DNA from: Bacteroidota bacterium | GTDB taxonomy: Bacteria > Bacteroidota > Bacteroidia > Flavobacteriales > Weeksellaceae | NCBI GenBank assembly: GCA_023460855.1 | Contig: JAEWOS010000016.1 | Span: 1 to 64,000 of the forward strand | Length of the DNA: 64,000 nucleotides | Reading direction: 5' to 3' | In this document: piece after piece, positions 26,456 through 38,499 of the stretch | Position numbering within the stretch: the stretch's first letter is position 1 | How the letters are laid out: each line of letters begins with the position of its first letter | Program-made: the position numbers and the translations under genes | Notes under the pieces: generated by a model | The model's input: the letters and a program-made list of their open reading frames with translations, nothing else | What the model was told of the DNA's origin: nothing | The model's database searches: none

Positions 26456-27406
26456 ATGAACAAGATACCAAGTGTAGACCTGCGTGATTTCCTGTCGGAC
26501 AATCCGGCACGCAAACAAAAATTTGTAAATGAAATCGGAAAAGCATACGAAGAAATTGGTTTTGTTGCTTTGAAAGGCCATTTTCTGGATGAAAAACTGG
26601 TTGATGAACTTTACAGCGAAGTGAAAGGTTTTTTTGACCTTCCAGTAGAGAATAAGCGTAAATACGAAATTGAAGGAATCGGAGGTCAGCGTGGATACGT
26701 TGGTTTTGGAAAAGAAACTGCGAAAGGATACAAGAAAGCTGATTTGAAAGAATTCTGGCATTTCGGTCAGTATCTGGAAGACGGTTCAAAATATAAATCA
26801 GAATATCCTGATAATGTAAATGTTGAAGAATCCGCAAAGTTCAACGAAGTTGGAAAACAGGCTTTCAAAATGCTCGAAAAAACCGGAAAATATGTGCTTC
26901 GTGCACTTGCCATTTATCTGGGTCTTGATGAATTCTATTTCGATAAATTTATCGGTGAAGGAAATTCAATTCTAAGAGCGCTGCATTACCCGCCAATTAC
27001 GGAAGAACCGGACGACGCAGTTCGTGCTGCAGCTCACGGCGACATCAACCTGATTACTTTATTAATGGGAGCTCAGGGTCGCGGACTTCAGGTTCAGAAT
27101 CATGAAGGTGAATGGATCGACGCAATTGCAGCTCCGGATGAACTGATGATTAACGTTGGAGATATGCTTTCGCGTCACACCAACAACAAACTGAAATCTA
27201 CGATTCACCGCGTGGTAAATCCTGAGAAGGAAAACTGGGGTAAATCGCGCTACTCTATTCCGTTTTTCATGCATCCGATCAGCGAAATGCCATTGAATGC
27301 ACTTGAAGGAACGTACAGTGACGATAATCCGAAAATTTATCCCGATGCCACAGCCGGCGAATTTCTGCATGAAAGACTCGTAGAACTCGGACTGGTAAAA
27401 AAATAA
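26456..27406 (+). CDS. Isopenicillin N synthase-like 2OG/Fe(II) oxygenase
   Basis: Non-haem iron oxygenase of the IPNS/DAOCS family (316 aa from the ATG at 26456; an earlier in-frame ATG at 26432 lies inside the promoter and is rejected). The DIOX_N-type region is at the N-terminus (PSVDLRDFLSD). The jelly-roll core carries the iron ligands: AAHGDINLITLL (His-x-Asp) and STIHRVVNP (distal His), followed by RYSIPFF with the Arg-x-Ser that holds 2-oxoglutarate in typical members. No beta-lactam genes are nearby, so the substrate is unknown. Confidence 0.87.
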   Translation: MNKIPSVDLRDFLSDNPARKQKFVNEIGKAYEEIGFVALKGHFLDEKLVDELYSEVKGFFDLPVENKRKYEIEGIGGQRGYVGFGKETAKGYKKADLKEFWHFGQYLEDGSKYKSEYPDNVNVEESAKFNEVGKQAFKMLEKTGKYVLRALAIYLGLDEFYFDKFIGEGNSILRALHYPPITEEPDDAVRAAAHGDINLITLLMGAQGRGLQVQNHEGEWIDAIAAPDELMINVGDMLSRHTNNKLKSTIHRVVNPEKENWGKSRYSIPFFMHPISEMPLNALEGTYSDDNPKIYPDATAGEFLHERLVELGLVKK

Positions 27407-27423
27407 TTTTTTTTGAATACAGA

Positions 27424-27451
27424 GGCGGAAATATTTTTTCCGCCTTTTTTT
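27424..27451 (+). terminator. Terminator after the 2OG oxygenase gene
   Basis: GGCGGAA/TTCCGCC (27424-27430 with 27438-27444) forms a 7 bp GC-rich stem with a 7-base loop, followed by seven T residues. It is a textbook intrinsic terminator, 18 bases past the stop codon. Confidence 0.9.
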
Positions 27452-27485
27452 CGCTAGTCGGTCTTAATCTTGTTAAATTTAGTCT

Positions 27486-28256
27486 GTGAAAATTGCTACC
27501 TACAATGTAAACGGTGTAAACGGACGACTGCCTATCCTTCTGAAATGGCTTGGCGAATCGCAGCCCGACATTGTCTGCCTTCAGGAACTGAAAGCTCCGA
27601 ACGAAAAATTTCCGCAAAAAGCAATTGAAGAAGCAGGTTATCACGCAATCTGGAAAGGGCAGAAATCGTGGAATGGCGTGGCAATTTTGTCGAAAAATCC
27701 TGCAACCTTGATTACCGATGTTCTCGACGGAGATGAAGACGATGTTCAAAGCAGATATATTGAGGCGCAGATCGATGATCTCACTGTTTGCGGTCTCTAT
27801 CTTCCGAACGGAAATCCTTATCCCGGACCAAAATTCGATTACAAAATTAACTGGTTCCAAAGATTACTTGCACGCGCTGAAATGCTGATCACTTCAGAAA
27901 AACCGGTGATTCTCGCAGGTGATTTTAATGTGATGCCAACTGAACTGGACGTTTATAAACCCGAAAAATGGGTAAATGATGCACTGTTCCGAATCGAAAT
28001 CCGGGAATTATACGCAGAATTGCTGGATCAGGGCTGGACTGACGCCATTAGAAAACTCTACGGACGCGAGGTGGTTTATACTTTCTGGGATTATTTCCGG
28101 AAAGCCTACGAAAGGAATGCCGGACTCAGAATTGACCATTTCCTGCTGTCCCCAAATATCGCTCCTCTGTTGAAAAGCGGAAGTGTGGATAAACATGTTC
28201 GCGGATGGGAAAAAACCAGTGATCACGCTCCGGTCTGGATTGAGCTGGATTTCTAA
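27486..28256 (+). CDS. xth: Exodeoxyribonuclease III
   Basis: Exonuclease III/AP endonuclease (256 aa) of base-excision repair, which cuts 5-prime to abasic sites and trims 3-prime ends. It shows the EEP-family motifs IATYNVNGVNGRL, CLQELKAP (metal-binding Glu), CGLYLPNGNP, LAGDFNVMP, LRIDHFLLSP and the final SDHAPVWIE. The start is GTG at 27486. It is convergent with the radical SAM gene, which ends only 10 bases downstream, with no evident terminator between. Confidence 0.95.
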   Translation: MKIATYNVNGVNGRLPILLKWLGESQPDIVCLQELKAPNEKFPQKAIEEAGYHAIWKGQKSWNGVAILSKNPATLITDVLDGDEDDVQSRYIEAQIDDLTVCGLYLPNGNPYPGPKFDYKINWFQRLLARAEMLITSEKPVILAGDFNVMPTELDVYKPEKWVNDALFRIEIRELYAELLDQGWTDAIRKLYGREVVYTFWDYFRKAYERNAGLRIDHFLLSPNIAPLLKSGSVDKHVRGWEKTSDHAPVWIELDF

Positions 28257-28266
28257 AAATTACTGG

Positions 28267-29310
28267 TCAAAATAATTTGAGTTGCTGTGAAGTGGAACCG
28301 GTGAAATGTTCCGTAGAAAGCGGCCTGATCGATTTATCCGAGAAATATTTGCGGTGCGCAAGTTTAAAGGTATGATGAATCATCCGGGAAATATTACCTT
28401 CACCTTTGTAACGTTCAAAATATCTTTTCTCACCCAGATTTCCTCCGCGCATCGACCTGATCTGGTTCAACACTTTTGAAGCCCTGTCCGGGAAATAAGT
28501 TTCGAGCCATTCCGTAAAAACCGGTTCCACAGAATCATTCAGACGAATAATGACATGCTGTGCACTTCTCGCTCCCGCTTCAGAAACCGTCTTATAAAGC
28601 TGCAATCCTTCCTCCGAGTTTAAGCCTGGAATAACTGGTGCAGCCATTATATTTACCGGAATATCATTTTCCGAGAGAATTTCAATTGCTTTGAGTTTAT
28701 TCTGAACACTCGAAGTTCTCGGCTCCATAACGCGTCGCAACTCTTCATTGATTGTGGGAATACTGAGACTGACCGAAATTAAATTGAGTGCCCGCAGTTT
28801 CACCAAAATATCCAGGTCGCGCAGCACAAGAGCATTTTTCGTGATAATGGAAACAGGATGCCTGTATTCCAGAAATTTCTGAAGAAGTTCCCTGGTGATT
28901 CCGAGTTTTTTTTCAGCAGGCTGATAACAGTCGGTATTTCCGGACAGCACAATGGTTTTCGGCAGATAACCTCTCTTTTTGAAAAATTTTTCGAGCAGTT
29001 GCGGAGCGTCTTTTTTCACCATTATTTTTCTTTCGAAATCAACTCCGGCAGAAAATCCCCAGTATTCATGCGTTGGACGTGCAAAACAGTAGGCACAGCC
29101 GTGCTCGCAACCCTGATAAGGATTCAGCGAATATTCCATCGATAAGTCCGGACTTTTTACAGGATTAACAATCGACTTTGGGAAAACTTCGGTGAAAGAA
29201 GTTTTTGCAGCATCTTCCTCACCGGTTTCGTAAGTGTGGCTGAATTTCTGAAAACGGTTGTGGATATTGGATTGCGCGCCCTGCCCTTTCTGCTGATTTA
29301 TGTGTTCCAT
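28267..29310 (-). CDS. PA0069-family radical SAM protein
   Basis: Radical SAM enzyme (347 aa) related to spore photoproduct lyase. The [4Fe-4S]-binding motif is CEHGCAYCFARP (CxxxCxxC) near residue 70, preceded by YSLNPYQG, and followed by typical barrel segments (TIVLSGNTDCYQPAEK and SIITKNALVLRD). The family is widespread and its substrate is not established. The gene stands alone, with a start at 29310 (MEHINQQKGQGAQSN) and a flexible polar N-terminus. Confidence 0.87.
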   Translation of the reverse strand: MEHINQQKGQGAQSNIHNRFQKFSHTYETGEEDAAKTSFTEVFPKSIVNPVKSPDLSMEYSLNPYQGCEHGCAYCFARPTHEYWGFSAGVDFERKIMVKKDAPQLLEKFFKKRGYLPKTIVLSGNTDCYQPAEKKLGITRELLQKFLEYRHPVSIITKNALVLRDLDILVKLRALNLISVSLSIPTINEELRRVMEPRTSSVQNKLKAIEILSENDIPVNIMAAPVIPGLNSEEGLQLYKTVSEAGARSAQHVIIRLNDSVEPVFTEWLETYFPDRASKVLNQIRSMRGGNLGEKRYFERYKGEGNISRMIHHTFKLAHRKYFSDKSIRPLSTEHFTGSTSQQLKLF

Positions 29311-29430
29311 CTTTTGTAAAACTAAAATTCTCAGATTTAAATATCAAGCAGATTCCGTTATAATTTGTCACAAAAAAATCTGATTCCAGTTTTGAAATCA
29401 GATTTAATATTTATTCAGTTTTGTTTAATA

Positions 29431-29622
29431 TCAGCTCATGGCTAAATATTCTATGCCGTGGTTGTCGTCATCGTCATCATCCAGTCCGTAATGATATCTG
29501 GAATAGTCATCAATTTCTTCATCGAAAAACTCGGTTTCGAGCAACTTGTTAATAGCTACTGCTGCCATAACGATAATCACTCCCGCAAAAGCAGCCAGCA
29601 GAACACCTCCGGTCTTTTTCAT
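29431..29622 (-). CDS. Small single-pass membrane protein with acidic tail
   Basis: A 63-aa protein with one membrane helix near the N-terminus (GGVLLAAFAGVIIVMAAVAI, about 5-24) and a very acidic tail (EFFDEEIDD then six consecutive Asp). A MKK start, clean helix and convincing codon use argue for a real gene although it is short. There is no flanking operon partner. The function is unknown; acidic tails of this sort can bind cations or partner proteins, but nothing here shows it. Confidence 0.6.
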   Translation of the reverse strand: MKKTGGVLLAAFAGVIIVMAAVAINKLLETEFFDEEIDDYSRYHYGLDDDDDDNHGIEYLAMS

Positions 29623-29775
29623 AAGCTTATTTTGAATGTAAAATACAAAAATTATTCCTAACTAAAAATTGTGCTCATCGACTCAAAACAGAATTCTATA
29701 ACGATAATTACTATAACTGTAACTGTATTGTGCTTTTACTTTTTTAAGTTTACACCTGAACTAAAAATGTAAACT

Positions 29776-30114
29776 ATGCAACCGAAACCGATGCTGACTA
29801 TGAGCCAGGTCATGAAAAAACTGGCAGACAAGGGAATTACTGCCGAATTCCGTATGGATGAAGGCGGCGCCATGCATTATGCAGACGATGACAAGGTATA
29901 TGAACCTTCAGAATTAAAAATTTTGAAAAGCTACCGTTTTGAAGGGGCAAGTGATCCCGCTGACAATGCGGTTCTTTATGTGGCGAAATCTTCTGACGGA
30001 AACAAAGGAATGATAATCGATATTTATGGAGCTGACAGCAATGCGCCCGATTCTTTCGATGAATTTATTCGTGAAATTCCTGTTGAAGAAGAAGATGAAT
30101 ACAATTTTGAATAA
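29776..30114 (+). CDS. Conserved small acidic protein
   Basis: Soluble 112-aa protein with no signal or membrane helix. The N-terminus (MLTMSQVMKKLADKGITAEFRMDEGGAMHY) is like a family of short Bacteroidota proteins that databases sometimes label phosphoribosylpyrophosphate synthetase. I see no PRPP-binding motif, so that label should not be trusted. The C-terminus is strongly acidic. It is a monocistronic gene, closed by the terminator at 30148-30178. Confidence 0.75.
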   Translation: MQPKPMLTMSQVMKKLADKGITAEFRMDEGGAMHYADDDKVYEPSELKILKSYRFEGASDPADNAVLYVAKSSDGNKGMIIDIYGADSNAPDSFDEFIREIPVEEEDEYNFE

Positions 30115-30147
30115 TTTATTATTCGTAACAGCGAATCCGTGATCAGT

Positions 30148-30178
30148 AAACCGGCACTTAAAAGTCCCGGTTTTTTTT
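30148..30178 (+). terminator. Terminator after the small acidic protein gene
   Basis: AAACCGG/CCGGTTT (30148-30154 with 30167-30173) forms a 7 bp stem that continues past one mismatch into ACTT/AAGT, followed by a run of eight T. It lies 34 bases after the stop, between convergent genes. Confidence 0.88.
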
Positions 30179-30181
30179 GAA

Positions 30182-32860
30182 CTATTTTGCCGTGTCCTGA
30201 TCCTTCTTCCGGAAAATTCTCTGGAAGAATCCTTCCTTCTTTGCCGGTTCTTCGGTAGCAGGCTTTGCAACTTCTTTCGTGGCTTTCGGTTTTGCCGTAC
30301 CGGTTTCTTTTCCGCTATTTCCCGTTGATTTAGTTACTTCTTTAACATCTTTCACGGTATTGCGTACAGATTGTTCTGTCTGTTCCACATTTTTTCCAAT
30401 CAGTATTTTCTTCAGACCTTCCTGAATTCCCTGCCAGAATAAATTAAAGAATGATTTGGTAGGATCACGCTTGACATTATCCACAGAAACCGATTCCGGA
30501 TAATCGGCGGAATTACTTTTTACAAAAATATTCACCACTGCAGAAAGCAGTTTGTTTTGCTCGCCGGTTTGCTTCAGCAGTTCCACTTTCAGTTCTTTAT
30601 GCTTCATCTGAACCGTTCCGTTCAAACCGTTTACATTTCCGGTGAAATTAAAAATCAAATCATTTATAGTTCCGGTGGCACGCACTTTTAAGTATGGCTC
30701 AATAAAAGGGTTAATTCGTGCTGCAGGCAAATCAGCGATATTTCCGGAGATCGCAAAGGAGTCATTCATGCTTGCTGTATCCAGCGTCCATTTCACATGC
30801 ATTGGTGAAGAATTCATGAAACGGCAGTTGATATCAATTGGAATTTTAGTCGGTTTTCCCGGGCTTTTTCCGGAGTTAAGATTCTTCAGGGTCAAATTGA
30901 AGTTTCCGAAAGTGAGTTTTCCCGGTCCTTCACTTTTCTTGGTATCTTCTTCATATTCCAGAACAGAATTTGCGATAGATACCGTGTTAATAATTAAAGG
31001 AAATTTTATTGTCCTGAGCAAAGCGGAATACATCGGTTTCACCGAAGGATCATCGGCCGGAATTTTACTTCTGAAAATATTAGCGTGTAAATTATTAATG
31101 CGCAGATGATCACCGTGCAGAAACTGCTTATCCGAAGTGAGATCCCAGTTTCCGTTCATTGTAATCTGCTGTGCTTTCAGGTCGTAAAGATCACGTTCTG
31201 TAGGAATCATTCGGATAAACTGAGCCCTTGAAACCAACGGTTTTAATGTAAAATTATTGATCTGCATCTGCGAACTGTTCATCTTCAGCAAACCGGCATT
31301 CATCATGTAAAACTGATTAAGTTTTCTGGAAAAATTACGTGCCGTGATGCTGTAATTGCCTGTTTTGAAAGGAATACCTGCCTTCACGGTTTCATCATTC
31401 ATTTCAAGCTGCGAAATCCTGAGGTTCAAATCACTGAAACTCTGCTGATTGCCTCCCTGCTGAAATTTGAGGCCGGGACCTGTTACCAGAATATTTTTTA
31501 CTTTCAAAGGAAACTGAATTCCCGAATAATCCGCTTTCTTATTTGGATTTTTTTCTGCGAGATTCAGCGTTCCGTTCAGGCCTGAAACCAGCGCCGATTC
31601 AGCATCGAGCTTAAGTTTTTTGTCTACAAATTTCCATTCATTTATCTTTAGCTGAATCTGATTCGCTGTGAGATCTGCTACAGATTTTGCGGCCGAAGAT
31701 GCAGCAGGTTTTACCGCGACGTTACGCAAATTCACCAGCGACTGATTCATTTTCAGCGCAGCGACGCGCATATTCTGTGTTTCAGTTGCGTATCTGATGT
31801 CCTGCCCGTCAATCTCGAAATCTTCATAGGAAAACGGGATATTACCCTGGGCTGTTTCTTCGTCCATCAGCAGTTTATCAATATTCAGATTCAGATTAGA
31901 AGCAAAAAGCAGCTGCGAACCGTTTGGCTTTAACACTTCCACATTTGCTTTCTGCATAACGACATTCTGCAGATCCACGATATATTTGAACGGCTTATCT
32001 TCGGTATTTTTATTTGCCGATGTGTATATTTTTAGATGCGGTTCCTGAAAATTAACCTCCGACAGCGCGATTTTATTCTTATTCAAAACGATATCTGAAA
32101 ACTTCATCTTTGCAGTTTTGAAATCGAACAGGCTTGTTTTTTTCGGATAGAATCTTCGGAACTGTGCTGCCGTAAGTAAAGGGATCACCTCAAATTTCTC
32201 GACGCTCATCTGTCCGCTCTCCGTAGAAATATTCTGAGCTTTCAGCGCGTACACATTGTCCGGTCGGAAGTAAAAATTATTGCCTTTAATGGTATAATCA
32301 TCGAAAACCACGGGAAGTTTGTCCTCCACCTGTTCTTCGGTGAGTTTCAGGTTCGAAACTTTGAGATTCAGATCGTTGACCGCCAAAAATTTCTGATTCG
32401 TATGCTTTAAAATCGTGATGTTTCCGTCGTCAATCGTAATATTCCGGAAACCGACCGGATTTCTTTTCTTCCCGGTTCGGTCATCAACAGGTTTTGCAAG
32501 CCTGATGCGTAAATTCGGCTGCGTAAGTTTCAGCTCACTCGAATTAATTTTTTTGTTGAAAACCGCATCGTAAATACCGAGTCTGCTTAAACTCACTTTC
32601 TTAGCCGTTCCGTCAAGACCGATTACATTTAAATCTTTCAGGTTTTTTGAAGCGATTTTAAGATCTGCTGCCAGAATATTACCTGTGGCCAGATCTACAT
32701 TCAGGGCACTGTAGTTTACTTCGTAATGGGAATTTTTCTTGATATAATCCGGAAGGGAGTATTTAAGCCAGAAATTAATGCCGATATTGATCAGCAGAAT
32801 CAGCACAATGATTCCACCGATGATGAAGCCGGCGCGTTTTATAAGTTTTTTCTTCTGCAC
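30182..32860 (-). CDS. AsmA-like envelope protein
   Basis: Large protein (892 aa) with one N-terminal membrane anchor (GFIIGGIIVLILLINIGINFWL, about 11-32) and a long periplasmic region rich in beta structure. Repeated units of the form LNLNIxxL...DEETxxGxxPFxxxxY recur through the body, a pattern of AsmA/DUF748 bridge-like proteins that are thought to help lipids cross the envelope. The C-terminal 80 residues are Lys/Glu/Thr-rich and probably disordered. The start is GTG at 32860. Its role in lipid transport is inferred from the family only. Confidence 0.75.
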   Translation of the reverse strand: MQKKKLIKRAGFIIGGIIVLILLINIGINFWLKYSLPDYIKKNSHYEVNYSALNVDLATGNILAADLKIASKNLKDLNVIGLDGTAKKVSLSRLGIYDAVFNKKINSSELKLTQPNLRIRLAKPVDDRTGKKRNPVGFRNITIDDGNITILKHTNQKFLAVNDLNLKVSNLKLTEEQVEDKLPVVFDDYTIKGNNFYFRPDNVYALKAQNISTESGQMSVEKFEVIPLLTAAQFRRFYPKKTSLFDFKTAKMKFSDIVLNKNKIALSEVNFQEPHLKIYTSANKNTEDKPFKYIVDLQNVVMQKANVEVLKPNGSQLLFASNLNLNIDKLLMDEETAQGNIPFSYEDFEIDGQDIRYATETQNMRVAALKMNQSLVNLRNVAVKPAASSAAKSVADLTANQIQLKINEWKFVDKKLKLDAESALVSGLNGTLNLAEKNPNKKADYSGIQFPLKVKNILVTGPGLKFQQGGNQQSFSDLNLRISQLEMNDETVKAGIPFKTGNYSITARNFSRKLNQFYMMNAGLLKMNSSQMQINNFTLKPLVSRAQFIRMIPTERDLYDLKAQQITMNGNWDLTSDKQFLHGDHLRINNLHANIFRSKIPADDPSVKPMYSALLRTIKFPLIINTVSIANSVLEYEEDTKKSEGPGKLTFGNFNLTLKNLNSGKSPGKPTKIPIDINCRFMNSSPMHVKWTLDTASMNDSFAISGNIADLPAARINPFIEPYLKVRATGTINDLIFNFTGNVNGLNGTVQMKHKELKVELLKQTGEQNKLLSAVVNIFVKSNSADYPESVSVDNVKRDPTKSFFNLFWQGIQEGLKKILIGKNVEQTEQSVRNTVKDVKEVTKSTGNSGKETGTAKPKATKEVAKPATEEPAKKEGFFQRIFRKKDQDTAK

Positions 32861-32876
32861 TTCAATAGATAGTCTA

Positions 32877-32884
32877 CAAAAATA
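32877..32884 (-). promoter_or_regulatory. -7 promoter box for the AsmA-like gene
   Basis: TATTTTTG on the minus strand matches TAnnTTTG, 16 bases before the GTG start at 32860. Confidence 0.45.
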
Positions 32885-32934
32885 ACGAAGTAATCGCCGA
32901 AACCGTTATAATCTAAAGTAGGGAAATTATAAGA

Positions 32935-33753
32935 TTATGCCGGAGCACGTTCAGTTACAGACATTTCCACTAAAAATCCTTCGTGTCCGCGGACATTCAG
33001 TACCGTTCCGTCTTCAAAAGCGAGATACTGCCCTTTGATGCCCTTCAGAATGCCTTCAATCACTGGTTTTTTTTCGAGATTAACGGGAGTAATTTTTTCA
33101 GGAGCTTCATAAGGAAAATCGATGCGGAGGATCTCCCCCGATTCGCGGTAAAAATTCTGATAATCAACCGGGAAATAGGTTTTTATTTTTTCACGAAAAT
33201 CCTGCAGATCCACCTCATCTTCAAAATCATCACTGAGTTCCTGTAACATCTTTTTATAGTTGGTTTTGTCCGGAAGATGCTCTTTCAGCGCAACTTCTAT
33301 CATGCCTGCTTCGTAGCGGTTTTCGGTTTTTGCGATAATGAGCGCAAAAGTAGCGCCCTGATCAATCCAGCGCGTCGGAATCTGATGCTCTCTGGTAACA
33401 CCCACTTTTACATCGCCGGTATAAGCCAGATATACGAAATGCGGAACGAGCTGAATCTGCTTTTCCACTTCGAGATCGCGTTCTTCCACTCCTAAATGTG
33501 CGGTGGAAAGTTCCGGACGAATAATCGTATCGCTCGCATACGGACTTTCAAAAAAACACTTCTTACAAAAGCCCATTCTGAAAATTTTCTGATCGCTGCC
33601 GCAGTTCACACATTGGTAACCTGTATGCCGGATCTGAATTTTTTTACCGATCATCTGATTGACATTCAGCAGATCATCACTCAAATTCAGATAATACTGG
33701 ACCGGTGCAGCATTCTGCGTTCTCATTTTCAGCAATTGTCCTTTAAATTCCAT
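32935..33753 (-). CDS. DUF2797 protein with a zinc-ribbon motif
   Basis: Protein of 272 aa from the ATG at 33753; two in-frame TTG codons just upstream are less likely starts. A four-cysteine zinc ribbon CVNCG ... CKKC lies near residues 47-70. Beyond it are VYLAYTGDVKVGVTR and EAGMIEVALKEHLPDKTNYKK, the GIY-YIG-like features used to define DUF2797. A nucleic-acid role is possible, but I see no proof of catalysis. Confidence 0.82.
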   Translation of the reverse strand: MEFKGQLLKMRTQNAAPVQYYLNLSDDLLNVNQMIGKKIQIRHTGYQCVNCGSDQKIFRMGFCKKCFFESPYASDTIIRPELSTAHLGVEERDLEVEKQIQLVPHFVYLAYTGDVKVGVTREHQIPTRWIDQGATFALIIAKTENRYEAGMIEVALKEHLPDKTNYKKMLQELSDDFEDEVDLQDFREKIKTYFPVDYQNFYRESGEILRIDFPYEAPEKITPVNLEKKPVIEGILKGIKGQYLAFEDGTVLNVRGHEGFLVEMSVTERAPA

Positions 33754-33824
33754 CAACAATAATTTACGTAAAAATAGACAATTCCATGATATTGCTTTTA
33801 CTTCACAGCCTCGCCTTTATTTAG

Positions 33825-33832
33825 TAATTTTG
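33825..33832 (+). promoter_or_regulatory. -7 promoter box for the epimerase gene
   Basis: TAATTTTG matches TAnnTTTG, 16 bases before the ATG at 33849. Confidence 0.5.
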
Positions 33833-33848
33833 CAAAAATTCTGAATAA

Positions 33849-34880
33849 ATGACTTATCTGGTAACCGGCGGCAGTGGTTTCATCGGATCACATTTGGTGG
33901 AGCACCTGCTCAATTCCGGACATTCTGTCATAAACGTAGACAATTTTGACGATTATTATGATTACCGGGTAAAAATCAGAAATACACTGGAAAGCACCGG
34001 ACTGGATGCTGAATTCACATACAAAGATAAAACCCCTGATATTCAGAAACTTACCGCTTATACGCTTTCCAATAATTATACGTTGCATTACAGTGACATC
34101 AGGGATAAACAAGCGCTTTCAGAAATATTTGCTGCGCACAGAATCGACATGGTGATTCATCTTGCTGCTCTGGCCGGAGTTCGGCCGTCAATTGAAAGAC
34201 CTTTGGAATATGAGGAAGTGAATGTGCGCGGAACCATGAATCTGTGGGAACTGTGCCGGGAATTCAACATAAATAAATTTATAAACGCCTCATCATCCAG
34301 CGTTTACGGAAACAACACGAAAGTACCGTTTGCCGAAACCGATAATGTAGACCGCCCGATTTCTCCGTACGCGGCAACAAAAAAATGCACAGAAATTCTG
34401 GGTCATGTGTATCATCATCTTTACAGTATTGATATGATTCATTTACGGTTTTTTACCGTGTACGGACCAAGACAAAGGCCCGATCTTGCCATACATAAAT
34501 TTGCAGGAATCATGCAGAAACAGCAGCAGATTCCCTTCTACGGAAACGGTACAACCTGCCGCGATTACACTTATATCGATGATATCATAGACGGAATGCT
34601 GAAGAGCATCAGTTATTTGCAGGAAAACCAGTGCGTATATGAAATTATCAATCTCGGCGAAAGTGAAGTAATCAGCCTGAACGAAATGCTCGAAACCCTC
34701 GAATCTGCAATGAAGACAAAATCTGCCAGAAACATGCTGGAAATGCAGCCCGGAGACGTTGAGAAAACCAATGCAGATATTTCTAAAGCCCGCTCACTGA
34801 TCGGATATACACCACATACGAATTTCCAAAATGGCATAGAAAAATTCGTGGAATGGTTTTTGAGCAAAGGCGGGAAGTAA
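33849..34880 (+). CDS. NAD-dependent nucleotide-sugar epimerase (UDP-glucuronate 4-epimerase-like)
   Basis: Extended short-chain dehydrogenase (343 aa). It has a glycine-rich NAD loop TGGSGFIGSHL at the N-terminus, the substrate-serine block ASSSSVYGNN, the catalytic SPYAATKK (Tyr-x-x-x-Lys) and the RFFTVYGPRQRPD motif usual in UDP-glucuronate 4-epimerases. It would supply galacturonate-type sugars for surface polysaccharide. It lies about 26 kb from the exopolysaccharide operon and is monocistronic. UDP-glucose 4-epimerase or dTDP-glucose dehydratase activity cannot be ruled out from sequence alone. Confidence 0.88.
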   Translation: MTYLVTGGSGFIGSHLVEHLLNSGHSVINVDNFDDYYDYRVKIRNTLESTGLDAEFTYKDKTPDIQKLTAYTLSNNYTLHYSDIRDKQALSEIFAAHRIDMVIHLAALAGVRPSIERPLEYEEVNVRGTMNLWELCREFNINKFINASSSSVYGNNTKVPFAETDNVDRPISPYAATKKCTEILGHVYHHLYSIDMIHLRFFTVYGPRQRPDLAIHKFAGIMQKQQQIPFYGNGTTCRDYTYIDDIIDGMLKSISYLQENQCVYEIINLGESEVISLNEMLETLESAMKTKSARNMLEMQPGDVEKTNADISKARSLIGYTPHTNFQNGIEKFVEWFLSKGGK

Positions 34881-34973
34881 GATGATAGTATTTAGGGTTT
34901 CCGGGGATTTTGCAACGGACAGCAAGGCTCTAAAAATCAGGTAGAAAAAACTTTTTTATCCCGTCTATTTTTT

Positions 34974-34981
34974 TACTTTTG
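34974..34981 (+). promoter_or_regulatory. -7 promoter box for the DUF2795 gene
   Basis: TACTTTTG matches TAnnTTTG, 26 bases before the ATG at 35008, in an intergenic region with no other evident feature. The promoter may also serve secA downstream. Confidence 0.5.
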
Positions 34982-35007
34982 CAAAAATTTAGAAAAACGC
35001 AAAATTT

Positions 35008-35229
35008 ATGTACTGGACACTAGAACTGGCTTCATACTTAAGCGACGCTCCCTGGCCGATGACTAAAGCAGAACTTATTGATTATGCCATCAGAACAGGC
35101 GCACCGATGGAAGTAGTGGAAAACCTTCAGGCAATTGAAGATGAAGGTGAGATATACGAAAGCATTGAGGAAGTATGGAGCGATTATCCTACTGATGAAG
35201 ATTTCCTCTGGAACGAGGACGAATATTAA
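35008..35229 (+). CDS. DUF2795 small acidic protein
   Basis: A 73-aa protein beginning MYWTLELASYLSDAPWPMTK, followed by a helix-turn arrangement (ELIDYAIRTGAPMEVVENLQ) and a very acidic tail. The family is well conserved in Bacteroidota but has no established function; the fold resembles a small winged-helix-like domain. It is 108 bases ahead of secA on the same strand, and the hairpins between them may separate the two transcripts. Confidence 0.82.
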   Translation: MYWTLELASYLSDAPWPMTKAELIDYAIRTGAPMEVVENLQAIEDEGEIYESIEEVWSDYPTDEDFLWNEDEY

Positions 35230-35235
35230 AAATGC

Positions 35236-35320
35236 AATAGGCTCGGGCAAACGCTTAAGCCTATTTCCATTTCACAGCACAGCGTGCACATTATTAATGC
35301 CTAAAGCAAAAGACTTTAGG
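35236..35320 (+). promoter_or_regulatory. Two hairpins in the leader of secA
   Basis: AATAGGCT/AGCCTATT (35236-35243 with 35258-35265) and CCTAAAG/CTTTAGG (35300-35306 with 35314-35320) form 8 and 7 bp stems. Neither has a strong T run, so they are not convincing terminators. The second ends 17 bases before the secA ATG and could affect initiation. Confidence 0.4.
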
Positions 35321-35337
35321 TTAAGAGTTAAAAAAAT

Positions 35338-38409
<3,072 letters not shown>

Positions 38410-38428
38410 AGCGATTTACAACCTTACT

Positions 38429-38465
38429 AAAAAAGACTTCTCGGAATCCGGGAAGTCTTTTTTAA
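38429..38465. terminator. Bidirectional terminator between secA and the T9SS gene
   Basis: AAAAGACTTC/GAAGTCTTTT (38431-38440 with 38452-38461) extends through a G-T wobble and CGG/CCG into a stem of about 14 bp with a 3-base loop. T residues follow on the plus strand and A residues precede it, so it can serve both convergent genes. Confidence 0.9.
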
Positions 38466-38499
38466 TGAAAAATATTTGAAGAATTGAAGATCAGGAAAA

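Noticed and set aside
27279..27860. 193-codon minus-strand frame across the oxygenase-xth boundary
   Set aside because: It runs through a strong plus-strand terminator and two certain genes, and the translation has no domain features.
29776..30114. Phosphoribosylpyrophosphate synthetase
   Set aside because: The 112-aa protein is about a third of the length of a real PRPP synthetase and lacks the PRPP-binding loop; the database label seems misleading.
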